From the NCBI GenBank assembly GCA_039024895.1, contig JBCCPJ010000001.1:1-64000 (forward strand): a stretch of 64,000 nt of DNA, given 5' to 3'. Every line of letters starts with the position of its first letter. Positions within the stretch are counted from its first letter, which is position 1. Shown piece after piece: positions 46,416 to 54,386 of this stretch. A program made the position numbers and the translations under genes. Below the pieces are notes generated by a model. It was given only the letters and a program-made list of their open reading frames with translations, was not told the DNA's origin and did no database searches. The stretch is from JAJDOD01 sp039024895 (GTDB taxonomy: Bacteria > Pseudomonadota > Alphaproteobacteria > Rhodobacterales > Rhodobacteraceae).

Positions 46416-47072
46416 TTATTCCGCTACAAATCCACCTGCGGCGACCGTGTTGAAGTCGTTGCCCTGAAACGCGCCAATAACACCGGTGGCGCCAATAGAA
46501 CCGGTCAGGCTTGTGTTTAAAGTGCTCGGCACTGCCGTTCCCCCCAAATCGTGATTCAACGTCACATTGCCGGTCAAAGCCTGACCGGAGATCGTTCCAT
46601 CAACGATTATGTCAGTTGTCACGCCAACGACACTCGCACCAGTCCCGGTCAAAGTTGCTGCATCGAAATCTGCATTTAGCGCAACGTTGCCCGCGGATTG
46701 ACCTTGTAGCCCGAAAATACTGGTGGACGTTCGGTTGACGCGGTCGATAATGCCTACCGCATATGTCCCGTTATAGGTTGCTGTCCCCGTCGTGACTGGT
46801 GCACCGACGGTGCGCCCGGCCGCAATGCCCGAGCGGGCCACGGCAGTGCCCTCATCGACGTCCAGTCCGGTAACGTATGCGACCAAGCCGACATCCGGGT
46901 CTGAGACCGAATTATTCTCTTCATCAGTCAATGTGGCGTCAATCTGGCCGCCCACGACTGTACCAAAGCTGCTTAGCGTAGCGTCAGATGAGAGCGAGCC
47001 ACCGCCACCACCGCACGCGGCTAAAATACCTGTCAATGCTAAGAGAAGGCTGGTGATTTGTAGTCTTTTCAT
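46416..47072 (-). CDS. TbpB-like surface lipoprotein, likely Slam substrate (first copy)
   Basis: A 218-residue lipoprotein with lipobox LAAC (Cys20) and five glycines after the cysteine, as in known Slam clients. The barrel part shows GTATYNGTYAVGIID, AGNVALNADFDAATLTGTG, ISGQALTGNVTLNHD and ends GAFQGNDFNTVAAGGFVAE read in parts, parallel to its downstream paralogue. The phrase SDPDVGLVAYV matches SDPDIGLAAFV in the other copy. Transcribed ahead of the second copy and the Slam gene, with a 152-nt gap after it. Confidence 0.75.
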   Translation of the reverse strand: MKRLQITSLLLALTGILAACGGGGGSLSSDATLSSFGTVVGGQIDATLTDEENNSVSDPDVGLVAYVTGLDVDEGTAVARSGIAAGRTVGAPVTTGTATYNGTYAVGIIDRVNRTSTSIFGLQGQSAGNVALNADFDAATLTGTGASVVGVTTDIIVDGTISGQALTGNVTLNHDLGGTAVPSTLNTSLTGSIGATGVIGAFQGNDFNTVAAGGFVAE

Positions 47073-47330
47073 GGTCTGCTCAAACCTTGTTTAAGAGGGA
47101 TTTCAATAATTTACGAAAATTTTCTGCAAAAAGAGTTGGGCATATTTGAGACCAGTTTCGGGCTGCTGCGACTTCTTTTTGAGCCGCGACTTCTGTTGGT
47201 CTTTCTGCTGGGACGCTTCACCACCCACAAAAAGAGAACCGCGAACTTTTCATAGGTAACGACACTTGCTACATTAGAGGCATATAGCCGGGCGTGTGTC
47301 GTGCCGACACACCACAAACAAAGGAGGATA

Positions 47331-47399
47331 ATGTCCTGTCTAATGCCCAAAATGCGGCTTCTGGCATGGCCGCAAACGACGAAGCTGGAGCGGTTATGA
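47331..47399 (+). CDS. possible 22-codon leader ORF coupled to rsfS
   Basis: The strongest ribosome-binding site here, AAAGGAGG, sits 3-4 nt before an ATG at 47331 that opens a 22-codon frame out of register with rsfS. Its TGA overlaps the ATG at 47396 as ATGA. Either this is a translational-coupling leader, or the ribosome-binding site serves a near-cognate start of rsfS. The peptide has no recognisable motif. Confidence 0.35.
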   Translation: MSCLMPKMRLLAWPQTTKLERL

Positions 47400-47764
47400 C
47401 CAGCGGAAAGTCGATCTTAAACGGCGACGAAGTGCTCGCCTCCATCCTGAAATCACTGGACGACGACAAAGCCGAGGATGTGGTGAAAATCTCCCTCAAC
47501 GGCAAGAGCGAGATGGCAGATTGGATGGTCATTGCGTCCGGTAGATCTACTCGACAGGTCGCCGCGATTTCCGAACATATCGTGGAAGCGCTCAAGCGAG
47601 ATCACAATGTTCTCTCCAAAATCGAAGGCAAGGATACCGGCGATTGGGTGCTCATCGATACGGGTGACATAATCGTCCATGTCTTCCGCCCAGAAGTTCG
47701 TGAGTTTTATCAACTAGAGAAGATGTGGCTGAACCCGGGCGAACAAGCCGCGACCAGTCCCTAG
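47396..47764 (+). CDS. rsfS: ribosomal silencing factor RsfS
   Basis: RsfS binds protein L14 on the large ribosomal subunit and blocks joining of the subunits during starvation. Family features are DDDKAEDVVKISL, MADWMVIASGRSTRQVAAI and the strongly conserved GDWVLIDTGDIIVHVFRPEVREFYQLEKMW region (read in parts). From the ATG at 47396 it has 122 residues, the usual size; the same frame stays open to a GTG at 47294. It is followed by rlmH, the usual partner. nadD, often upstream, is absent. Confidence 0.9.
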   Translation: MTSGKSILNGDEVLASILKSLDDDKAEDVVKISLNGKSEMADWMVIASGRSTRQVAAISEHIVEALKRDHNVLSKIEGKDTGDWVLIDTGDIIVHVFRPEVREFYQLEKMWLNPGEQAATSP

Positions 47765-47776
47765 AGACGGCTCGGT

Positions 47777-48244
47777 ATGAAAATTAGAATTGCAGCGGTT
47801 GGGCGATTACGCTCGAGCGCTGAGGGCGAACTGGTTGCCGACTACGTAACCCGGTTTAACCGTATCGGTCGCCCTATAGGCCTTGGTCCAATGGAGATCG
47901 TCGAAGTCGAGGCCCGCAAAAGCGGCATGGACGAAGAAGCCGCTCTCTTAGAGAAATCCTGTGTTGGCAGCCGCCCAGTGATTTTACTTGATGAGCGAGG
48001 CAAGACCTTAAGTTCTCCCGAGTTTGCTAACCAACTGGCCCATTGGCGAGACGATAGCGCCCCTCATGCCTGTTTTCTGATCGGCGGTGCTGACGGACTT
48101 TCACCAAGTTTGCATGGTTTGGCAGACGAAAAACTGAGCTTGGGTAAAATGGTTTGGCCCCACATGCTCGCCCGCGTGATGCTTGTGGAGCAGCTATATC
48201 GGGCGGCATCAATTTTGGCCGGCACACCGTATCACCGTCAGTGA
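47777..48244 (+). CDS. rlmH: RlmH, 23S rRNA (pseudouridine-1915-N3)-methyltransferase
   Basis: RlmH methylates pseudouridine 1915 in helix 69 of 23S rRNA; it is a SPOUT enzyme. The 155-residue protein has ILLDERGKTLSSPEFANQL, FLIGGADGLSPSL in the knotted SAM site, and the C-terminal ARVMLVEQLYRAASILAGTPYH. It follows rsfS by 12 nt. It is the last intact core gene before the decayed junction. Confidence 0.95.
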   Translation: MKIRIAAVGRLRSSAEGELVADYVTRFNRIGRPIGLGPMEIVEVEARKSGMDEEAALLEKSCVGSRPVILLDERGKTLSSPEFANQLAHWRDDSAPHACFLIGGADGLSPSLHGLADEKLSLGKMVWPHMLARVMLVEQLYRAASILAGTPYHRQ

Positions 48245-48348
48245 GATAACTGCGCTAAACCTGTGCCGTCCCAAACGATCAAGTCGCGTCGGTGCGCCCG
48301 ACCGGCAGCTTGTTTGGAAAAATTCGCCTTATAGCAAATCACCTGCTT

Positions 48349-48796
48349 TTACCGCCGCCCTAACAACCACACGAAGAAGATACCGCCGACTAGGCCAGTG
48401 ATGATACCGATGGGCATGTCTTCGGGCGCCATGATGGTGCGGGCGGCGATGTCTGCCCAGAGGAGGAAAATCGCCCCGATGAGCGCCGAGGCAGGCAGCA
48501 CACGTGTATAGTCACAGCCGACCAGCATGCGGGCGATATGCGGCACCATGAGGCCGACAAAGCCGATCATACCCGAGAAAGCGACCATGACACCGGTGAT
48601 CAGGGCGCGGGCGACAAAGACCGCCAGCCAGAAACGTGCGACGGGAATGCCAAGGGTTGCGGCGATTTCGTCACCGACCGTCATGGCTTTGAGATGTGCA
48701 GCCCGATGAAACAACCCGATGCCGCAAGTTACGAGGATCACGAGCGGATAGATCAAGTGGTTCCACCAGCGCGCCGCAAAACGCCAAAATGGGCAC
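48349..48796 (-). pseudogene. 5'-truncated FecCD-type siderophore ABC permease
   Basis: The reading frame gives about 145 residues matching the C-terminal half of FecCD permeases (LGIPVARFWLAVFVARALI, GMIGFVGLMVPHIARM, LPASALIGAIFLLWAD, MPIGIITGLVGGIFFVWLL). A family member should have about 330-350 residues. Homology continues upstream of the first usable start (FWRFAARWWNHLIYPL) until an in-frame TGA near 48798, just before IS remnants. The N-terminal helices are lost, so this is a relic of an iron-siderophore uptake operon. Confidence 0.82.
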
Positions 48797-48827
48797 AGTC
48801 AAAAGCCCAAGAATCAGGCTGTGGTGT

Positions 48828-49324
48828 CTAGCGCCGTATGCCTTGGCCACTCATGGGGGGTTTCTCCAATAGGGTTTCCGGAACTGGTGGACGCATGTTG
48901 AGTGCCTGATGCGGCCGAGTATGATTGTACTGTCTGAGCCAGTGGTCGATGACGATCTGAGCCTGTTCGGTTGTTGTGAACCACGCTGCAGTGAGAACCT
49001 CCCGTCGTAAGGTCCCGTTGAAGCGCCCGTTGTATCCGTTCTCCCAAGGCGATCCCGGGTAAATGCGGATCGGCTTGATGCCAACCACTGCCCGGCAGGC
49101 GATTGCAAAGCAATCTGCCGCGAGGAGCGTCGAAGCCAGCCTTTCATCTCCGGCAACTGCGACCGACCCATCCCGCCAATCCGTTTCCGCCAGTTGTAAT
49201 AGGTCGCATCGCCGATCCCGACGCTGCGGCACGCGGATGCCACTTCATCGCCCAAAGCCAGTTTCAGCTCAATCTCACGCAGAAGCTTCAAGATGTCTTC
49301 CACTCAATGTCGTTTCCTCGCCAT
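48828..49324 (-). pseudogene. decayed IS3-family transposase (remnant A)
   Basis: Reading from 49324, MARKRH is followed by an in-frame TGA and then VEDILKLLREIELKL...GIGDATYYNWRKRIGGM, an IS3-type OrfA helix-turn-helix. The middle is lost. After a frame change the sequence continues with the end of OrfB: IRIYPGSPWENGYNGRFNGTL, holding the last Glu of the DDE triad, then QYNHTRPHQALNM. No terminal inverted repeats were found by eye. The element is inactive and lies against the truncated FecCD gene. Confidence 0.82.
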
Positions 49325-49532
49325 GTCCAATCCCCTCAACCCACTCGTTCAATGGCCCAGTTCTAACGGCGAAGGACAGTTGGTTTGTCGATGGATTCTA
49401 CAAAGTGGGTGTTGGAGTTATTCAAATGAATGGATGTACGCCCTGGCATGGCAACCACACGTCATACACGGAGAGGAAGAAGCGTGAATATGAGGATTTG
49501 AACCGCGCCAGGTTTGCCGGTGGCTCCAACTC

Positions 49533-49977
49533 ATGAGTAGGATGGAGCATCAGGCGGGGCTTGGCGGGAAGGAACTGTGCCGCAAGCATGGGATCAGCGA
49601 TGCGACCTTTTACAACTGGCATCGCAAGTACGGCGGCATGGGAGTCGCTGACGCAAAGCGGCGGCCTACCTCTGATCGCAGACACGCCGCTCTCAGGGCT
49701 CCGTGCCATCCGCGAACTGACGACGATCAGTGCCCGACGCGGGAGGCACAGACCGATTTTCGGCGACAACAGGACGGAACTGACCTGTTGGCTGTGCTCA
49801 GATGGTGTCAGGAATGGCAGATCAAATGGCAATTCATCGCTCTGGCAAAGCCGATGCAGAACGCCTTTTGGAAAATTTCAATGCCAACTTCCAAAACGAA
49901 CTCTCGAACAAAACCCTGTTCCGTCACTGGCTAAGGCCAGCGAGAAGATCACCGCATGGACGGAAGACTACAACCCA
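49533..49977 (+). pseudogene. decayed IS3-family transposase (remnant B, IS407-like)
   Basis: The start encodes HQAGLGGKELCRKHGISDATFYNW, an OrfA helix-turn-helix of the IS407 type. The frame then breaks repeatedly: GDNRTELT (a damaged copy of the DDE Asp region) is in a second frame, WQFIALAKPMQNAF is back in the first, and NFQNELSNKTLFRHW is in a third. Most of the catalytic core is missing. The opposite orientation and different OrfA type show it is not the same element as remnant A. Confidence 0.78.
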
Positions 49978-50252
49978 TAATGAACCAATTCATCTTTCGG
50001 TAACCTCACATCGAACGAATTTGCATTGAAATCGAGACTGAAACCAAGGCCGCTTAAGGCCAGAAATCAAACGGTGCATTCTCCCAAAGGCTGGAGCGAA
50101 GTCCGATCACAAGTCTCTTCTATTTCCCCCAAAGAGCACAGTGCTCCCCCGACATATTCTGTTAGACACAACCACTCTACTCAGATCTTTCGCGCCCTAC
50201 CCGGGAGGGTAAAATGAGGATATTTTTTGGATGCTCTAAGCCTTAGTTTTAT

Positions 50253-50300
50253 TGGTCGGAGTGGCGAGATTCGAACTCACGACCCCTGCCTCCCGAAGGC
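50253..50300 (-). tRNA. 3' fragment of tRNA-Pro(CGG), candidate attachment site
   Basis: Read on the minus strand, the sequence runs from the anticodon loop TTCGGGA (anticodon CGG) through GGCAG, a variable loop, the T arm GTGAG-TTCGAAT-CTCGC, and the acceptor strand CACTCCG to A-CCA. It matches positions about 29-76 of a tRNA-Pro. No D arm or 5' acceptor strand is present upstream, so it cannot be a functional tRNA. Islands that integrate at tRNA 3' ends leave exactly such a displaced copy. Its direction puts the intact tRNA, and so the rest of the island, to the right. Confidence 0.75.
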
Positions 50301-50591
50301 GAAAAGGCGGTGGTTCTGAGATCAAAAGCCGTTGTTTTATTGGGTTTCTGATCAGTTTGGATCGCTACAGATCATTTGAAACGTTGCGATAGCGTTGCGG
50401 TAAGACTGTGCCACGTGGACTTGTGTGGATCACTTGGCGATCCGCGCTCGCATGAGCCGAGTCCACAAGATGTTCCACGAGTTACCGGTTGCCGGGATAT
50501 CCAACAAGCAGAACCTGCAGCTCACTTGTAGTTCTGCCTCGCTCGTAATTGTGCAAGAATGAACTACGGTTGCTCTCGCAGGGATTTGAAG
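50301..50591. other. intergenic region between attachment site and PfkB-TIR gene
   Basis: I see no gene. It presumably holds the promoter of the PfkB-TIR gene, but no clear -35/-10 pair stands out. The part from 49978 to 50252, left of the tRNA fragment, also holds no recognisable gene. Confidence 0.4.
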
Positions 50592-52007
50592 ATGGATCGG
50601 AAGGTGAATATTGGGGTGGTAGGCGCTCTTAATCTGGATTTTGTCACGCGCAGTGTCGAGGGTGACGACGCCATGGAGGGCATAAGGTCCTTCAATCGTG
50701 ATGAGGAGCGTTCCGTATCTGACAAGGATTGGTGGTCTTTTTTTTATAGATATCTACCCAACCGCCAACACTCCCTTTCACCGGGCGGATCGGCCGCAAA
50801 TACTGGCGCTGCAATTTGCGCAATTCACCCACAATTCAACGTGCATGTGGTTGGAACAATCGGAGAAGACGTTGAAGGTCAGTACCTAATGGACCGGGAG
50901 CACTGGTACGGGGCAAAAGTCACACCGAGGGTCTCCAAAGCAAGGAGTGGCAAGGCATTTTCCTATGTGGAGCGCGGTGCCGGACGGAAGATCGCCGTGT
51001 CACCCGGCTGCAACGACCAATTCACCGTTGATTATTTTGATGATCTTCCATCTGACTTGGATTGGTTGCACGTTTCGTCCTTTGCGTCGGAGGTTGCAAA
51101 TATTGAGCTCGCGAAGTTCCTGAAGTTGGCGCGAAATAAATACAAGAATGCCAAAATCAGCATCGATCCGGGGCGGTTTTTGACAGAAAGGAGTTCGCAA
51201 AAGATCGCGATTGATGCACTTCGGCAGTGCGACTTTCTTTTCACAAAACAAGAGGAGTTGCTTAGCTTGGCGCAAACTCCTGACTTCGGACCGGAAAGCA
51301 ATGCAAGGATTGCTGCTGTTGATCATTTGTTTCGACTCTGCGGGAATGACCTTTCGGTCGTAGTTGAGCGAATGTTGAGCGGATACTCCGTTTATGTGAA
51401 GAATTCCAAGCCGGTTCATGTTGAATATTCCTCATTACAGAGTATGGGTTCGGCGGATGACATCGACGATACCGGTGCTGGCGATGTATTCAATGCGGGC
51501 TACATCTATGGCGAGTTGCGAGGATTTTCTGTTGAAAACCGAAAGGGTATTATTCGGTCAGTCATTAGAAAGAAGTTGGCGCAGCCGGGTCGAATGGGAT
51601 TTTTCGAGTTTGCTCGCGCGACTCCTATAGTCTTTGCTAGCCACTCTCACAAAGACAAGCATGAACTTCGTAGATTCATTGATCAGTTCGAGGATACAGA
51701 CGTCAGCTTCTGGGAGGACGTTGAGGACATTAGGATTGGTGAGGAGATGATACACGCAATTGAGCAGGGGGTAAGACAGTCAGACTTTCTTGCTGTTTTT
51801 TGTTCACTGGATTCGGCGGAATCGGGGTGGGTTGCAAAAGAGATGGAGCTCGCCGACCAGCACAACGTTCGCATTATTCCGATTGTGCTTGAATCAAGTT
51901 CACTAAGAATGCTGCCAAGGATACGCGAACTCAGATATATCAACGTGCCAGAGATTGGATTCAGCAAGGCAAAGGAGCAGTTCCTCAAGGAAGTTTGGAG
52001 GCGCTAA
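50592..52007 (+). CDS. PfkB-family kinase fused to a C-terminal TIR domain
   Basis: A 471-residue protein. Residues about 5-335 form a PfkB/ribokinase-like sugar or nucleoside kinase: strand NIGVVGALNLDF, signature 1 with GGSAAN (65-70), VGTIGEDVEG (87-96) and signature 2 DTGAGDVF (293-300) with catalytic Asp298. The N-x-x-E motif reads TKQE. Residues about 344-471 form a TIR domain: IVFASHSHKDKHELRRF, VSFWEDVEDIRIGEEM, and SGWVAKEMELA, with the catalytic-type Glu417. Both halves keep key residues. The ATG at 50592 has AGGG 8 nt upstream; another in-frame ATG is at 50559. I know of no characterised defence protein with this fusion. Confidence 0.85.
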   Translation: MDRKVNIGVVGALNLDFVTRSVEGDDAMEGIRSFNRDEERSVSDKDWWSFFYRYLPNRQHSLSPGGSAANTGAAICAIHPQFNVHVVGTIGEDVEGQYLMDREHWYGAKVTPRVSKARSGKAFSYVERGAGRKIAVSPGCNDQFTVDYFDDLPSDLDWLHVSSFASEVANIELAKFLKLARNKYKNAKISIDPGRFLTERSSQKIAIDALRQCDFLFTKQEELLSLAQTPDFGPESNARIAAVDHLFRLCGNDLSVVVERMLSGYSVYVKNSKPVHVEYSSLQSMGSADDIDDTGAGDVFNAGYIYGELRGFSVENRKGIIRSVIRKKLAQPGRMGFFEFARATPIVFASHSHKDKHELRRFIDQFEDTDVSFWEDVEDIRIGEEMIHAIEQGVRQSDFLAVFCSLDSAESGWVAKEMELADQHNVRIIPIVLESSSLRMLPRIRELRYINVPEIGFSKAKEQFLKEVWRR

Positions 52008-52565
52008 TCGAATTTGATCAAGGGCAAGATGCGCGAAATCATGAAAGTTGAACACACGAAGCAGAAACTTGGTGCGTTACAAGGTTTGGCGGTATGATGC
52101 AACTCGACGCGCATCGCAGAGTTCCGACGGACCAACTATTTCAATTGATCTAGGGCCTGCGCGCGCGGGTAAAAGCAAGTTGCAGCAAAACCGCTGTACT
52201 ATGCAGGTCCAATTGGACTTAGGTAGGCCCCACCGAGTATCGCTGCCTCCGGATGGCGTCTTGGCGGTCGGAGCAGTAACTTATTGGGCTTCAGTTTTGT
52301 CGAGGTCGATGTGTGCCAGTTGCAACCTCGCGGTACGCGCAGATGTCGAAGTGTTCCAAGTGGGCCTTGCTTCCGATGAGCTCACCTTGAAACAAAGGAC
52401 CGGCGGAAAGCACATGACGTCGTGGTGGAATTTGGTCAATGCGGGTCAATATGCGTCAGATCGCCCAATTGGGACCATAATTGTGCGTTATCCCTTCATT
52501 ATTGGCTTGATCGCAAGTTACAAGGCTGTTACCCGGCCCGCTCGTCAGGAGTGGAGGCGGCGCAG
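52008..52565. other. region without a convincing gene
   Basis: A 174-codon frame (52048-52572, TTG start) is open here, but its product has no recognisable domain and poor ribosome-binding context. Two tiny ATG-led frames (about 20 codons) follow the kinase-TIR gene directly. The stretch may be an untranslated or decayed region; it carries the ribosome-binding site of the next HTH gene at its right end. Confidence 0.35.
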
Positions 52566-52814
52566 TTGGTAGCAGGCGGTGGAACAGCAACATTCGTACG
52601 ATGTTCGGAGTTGCGAGAAAGGGCAGGACTGAGCGTGGATGATGTCGTCAATCGCTGTGGCGGCCGGCCTGCTCGGTCATCTGTTCAACGGCTGGAACGC
52701 GGCTATGCGATACGTAGTCACAACGCGTTCAGAGTAGCCAACGAAATCAAAAGAGAGCTCGAAACACTCGGCGCGGCCTCGTTCGATGTCGATGTGGAAG
52801 TGCAACGTACGTGA
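52566..52814 (+). CDS. small XRE-like HTH protein
   Basis: From a TTG at 52566 with GGAGG 8 nt upstream, the product is about 82 residues. Residues about 14-65 resemble an XRE-type helix-turn-helix: CSELRERAGLSVDDVVNR, then SSVQRLERGYAIRSHNAFRVANEI. The size suits a regulator of the neighbouring island genes. The start is uncertain because the frame stays open upstream. Control of the PfkB-TIR gene is conjecture from proximity. Confidence 0.55.
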   Translation: MVAGGGTATFVRCSELRERAGLSVDDVVNRCGGRPARSSVQRLERGYAIRSHNAFRVANEIKRELETLGAASFDVDVEVQRT

Positions 52815-52952
52815 TGGGGGGAAGTGCTGGCAGTTGGTGAGAAGGTGGGCGCTTGTCCCAGCTCGCACCGATCTAAAGCACAATCAAAAAAACATGAAAC
52901 CAGAAAACAAATCCAACAATCCATGCGGTAGAAAAATGGAAAAGGCATTTCA

Positions 52953-53147
52953 ATGATGGGCGTCGTCTTGTCGGAAACAGGCTACGAAAGTGACTTCACG
53001 GGTCTTTTCTGGGCGTTTCACCCAGAAGGTAAGCTCTTTGCAGAGGGGCATGACAACTTCGGGAAGTTACCGCCAATCCACGCCGAACGTATTCATACAA
53101 GTCAGGTAAAGCATGACGTGAACTTCTCGTTTCGCGCCACTGCCTAA
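52953..53147 (+). CDS. small hypothetical protein
   Basis: A 64-residue product with no recognised domain. It starts with two ATG codons preceded by GGAAAAGG at 7 nt. It ends 7 nt before the next gene, so it may be the first gene of the unit with the next two. A short aromatic region (FTGLFWAFHPEGKLF) is the only notable feature. Confidence 0.4.
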   Translation: MMGVVLSETGYESDFTGLFWAFHPEGKLFAEGHDNFGKLPPIHAERIHTSQVKHDVNFSFRATA

Positions 53148-53154
53148 GGGTCCC

Positions 53155-53775
53155 GTGAAACCAATCTCTGACCGCTATGCGTGGATCTTCAAAGAATTCT
53201 ACTCCGGAAAGGCTGCTGACAGGTTCGACTTTGTAGCAAAGTATGCTTCAGAGTTTTCGGAGGTGTTGCCCTTTCGTGAGAAGATCGACGCCAAAATCGA
53301 CTTTCTAGCAATCGATGCGTTCGTAACCTCGTATTTCTTGGATGTGATTAAGTTCAAAGAGTACCATTTCTACTCAAACGGTTTATACGCCGGACGTGAT
53401 GGAAAAAATGACCGCGATCTCCCCACAAAGGAATTCGACAAGAAGGTTCACGAAGGTAAGCTTCTCAACTCCAGCAAAGTCGGAGCGTTCACGGCAAAAT
53501 GGCTGCTGAAGTATCATCCGCTGGTCGTAACGCAGAATCCTGAAGCTGAAGTCGAGCTGTACGAGCGGAGGCACATTCAGAACATACCTTTCATCGTCGC
53601 GTGCAACATTTCACTGCGTGCTATGGGTATTGAACCTGATGAAGTTCCTTCTGATCTCTACAGGAGCTTGGTCTATCATCTACGGTTCCGGACATATGAA
53701 GATCGTAGCATGATCATGTATTTTGAACTCCTTGTTGCTCACATCGAATTGATGAGAGATGGAGAGAAGCGATGA
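53155..53775 (+). CDS. hypothetical protein, partner of the TIR-like protein
   Basis: I do not recognise this 206-residue protein. It is soluble, mixed in composition and rich in aromatic and charged residues (FKEYHFYSNGLYAGRDGKND). It starts with GTG. Its stop overlaps the start of the next gene (ATGA), so the two are translationally coupled and probably act together. Candidate roles are a regulator, sensor or inhibitor of the downstream TIR-like protein; none is supported by a motif. Confidence 0.7.
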   Translation: MKPISDRYAWIFKEFYSGKAADRFDFVAKYASEFSEVLPFREKIDAKIDFLAIDAFVTSYFLDVIKFKEYHFYSNGLYAGRDGKNDRDLPTKEFDKKVHEGKLLNSSKVGAFTAKWLLKYHPLVVTQNPEAEVELYERRHIQNIPFIVACNISLRAMGIEPDEVPSDLYRSLVYHLRFRTYEDRSMIMYFELLVAHIELMRDGEKR

Positions 53776-54329
53776 ACACGGCGCCGCAGTCGCGCCGAGA
53801 GGATGGTCGAACCTACTCGGTGTTCATTGCGGGAGCATCCGACTGTGATGAGCTGCGATCGATCGCAAAGCGAGCCTTTGAGGACCACAACTTCGTCGCA
53901 CCTAGCAACGACCGTAAGTTTGCTGTTTTTGACTGGAGAGAGGACAAAACTCCGGGATACGCAGGCGAACAGTTTCAGGAACAGGTTTTCCAAGACGCGG
54001 CAAGGCTGTGGGGTAAGGAAGAGTGCGACATCTTTGTCTTGCTTCTCTGGTATAAGTTCGGCGAGGACACCAAGAGAGAGTACGATGCGTACATGGCCAA
54101 GCGCGCAGATGGATCATTACCGCATTTTTTTGTCTGTCACTACAACGAACCAGTGCCGCCACTAGATTTAATGGACTGCAAAATTGACAGCCTGTTTGAG
54201 TGGATCACGCAGCATCGTAGCGGCTGGGCGGAGCTGGATCCCACAAGAGGTGCGGTTAACGAAATCGTCGCATATCAGGCCGCCTTGTATAAACGAATTA
54301 ATAGCTTTCTGAGTGAGCAAGCCGACTGA
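53772..54329 (+). CDS. TIR-like / DUF4062-like Rossmannoid protein
   Basis: A 185-residue soluble protein. Its order of elements matches TIR-like and DUF4062 domains found at the ends of immune NTPases: first strand YSVFIAGASD followed by helix DELRSIAKRAFEDHN, a loop with FDWREDKTPGYAGEQF, the hydrophobic strand CDIFVLLLWYKFG, and the acidic helix TKREYDAYM, then HFFVCHYNE. The helix Glu would be the catalytic position if the protein acts on NAD or nucleotides; that is inferred. Translation is coupled to the upstream unknown gene. It is convergent with the Thoeris pair, 57 nt away. Confidence 0.6.
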   Translation: MNTAPQSRREDGRTYSVFIAGASDCDELRSIAKRAFEDHNFVAPSNDRKFAVFDWREDKTPGYAGEQFQEQVFQDAARLWGKEECDIFVLLLWYKFGEDTKREYDAYMAKRADGSLPHFFVCHYNEPVPPLDLMDCKIDSLFEWITQHRSGWAELDPTRGAVNEIVAYQAALYKRINSFLSEQAD

Positions 54330-54386
54330 ACCAGATAGCTTCAGGATTGCTGGCCGCCAAAGGAAGTAGTGCTTGCGCATACCCTT

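Noticed and set aside
50253..50345. A complete functional tRNA-Pro gene
   Set aside because: The D arm and 5' acceptor strand are missing upstream of the anticodon loop, so only a 3' fragment is present.
52048..52572. 174-codon frame after the PfkB-TIR gene
   Set aside because: TTG start without a good ribosome-binding site, no domain, and overlap with the better supported HTH frame; noted as a gap instead.
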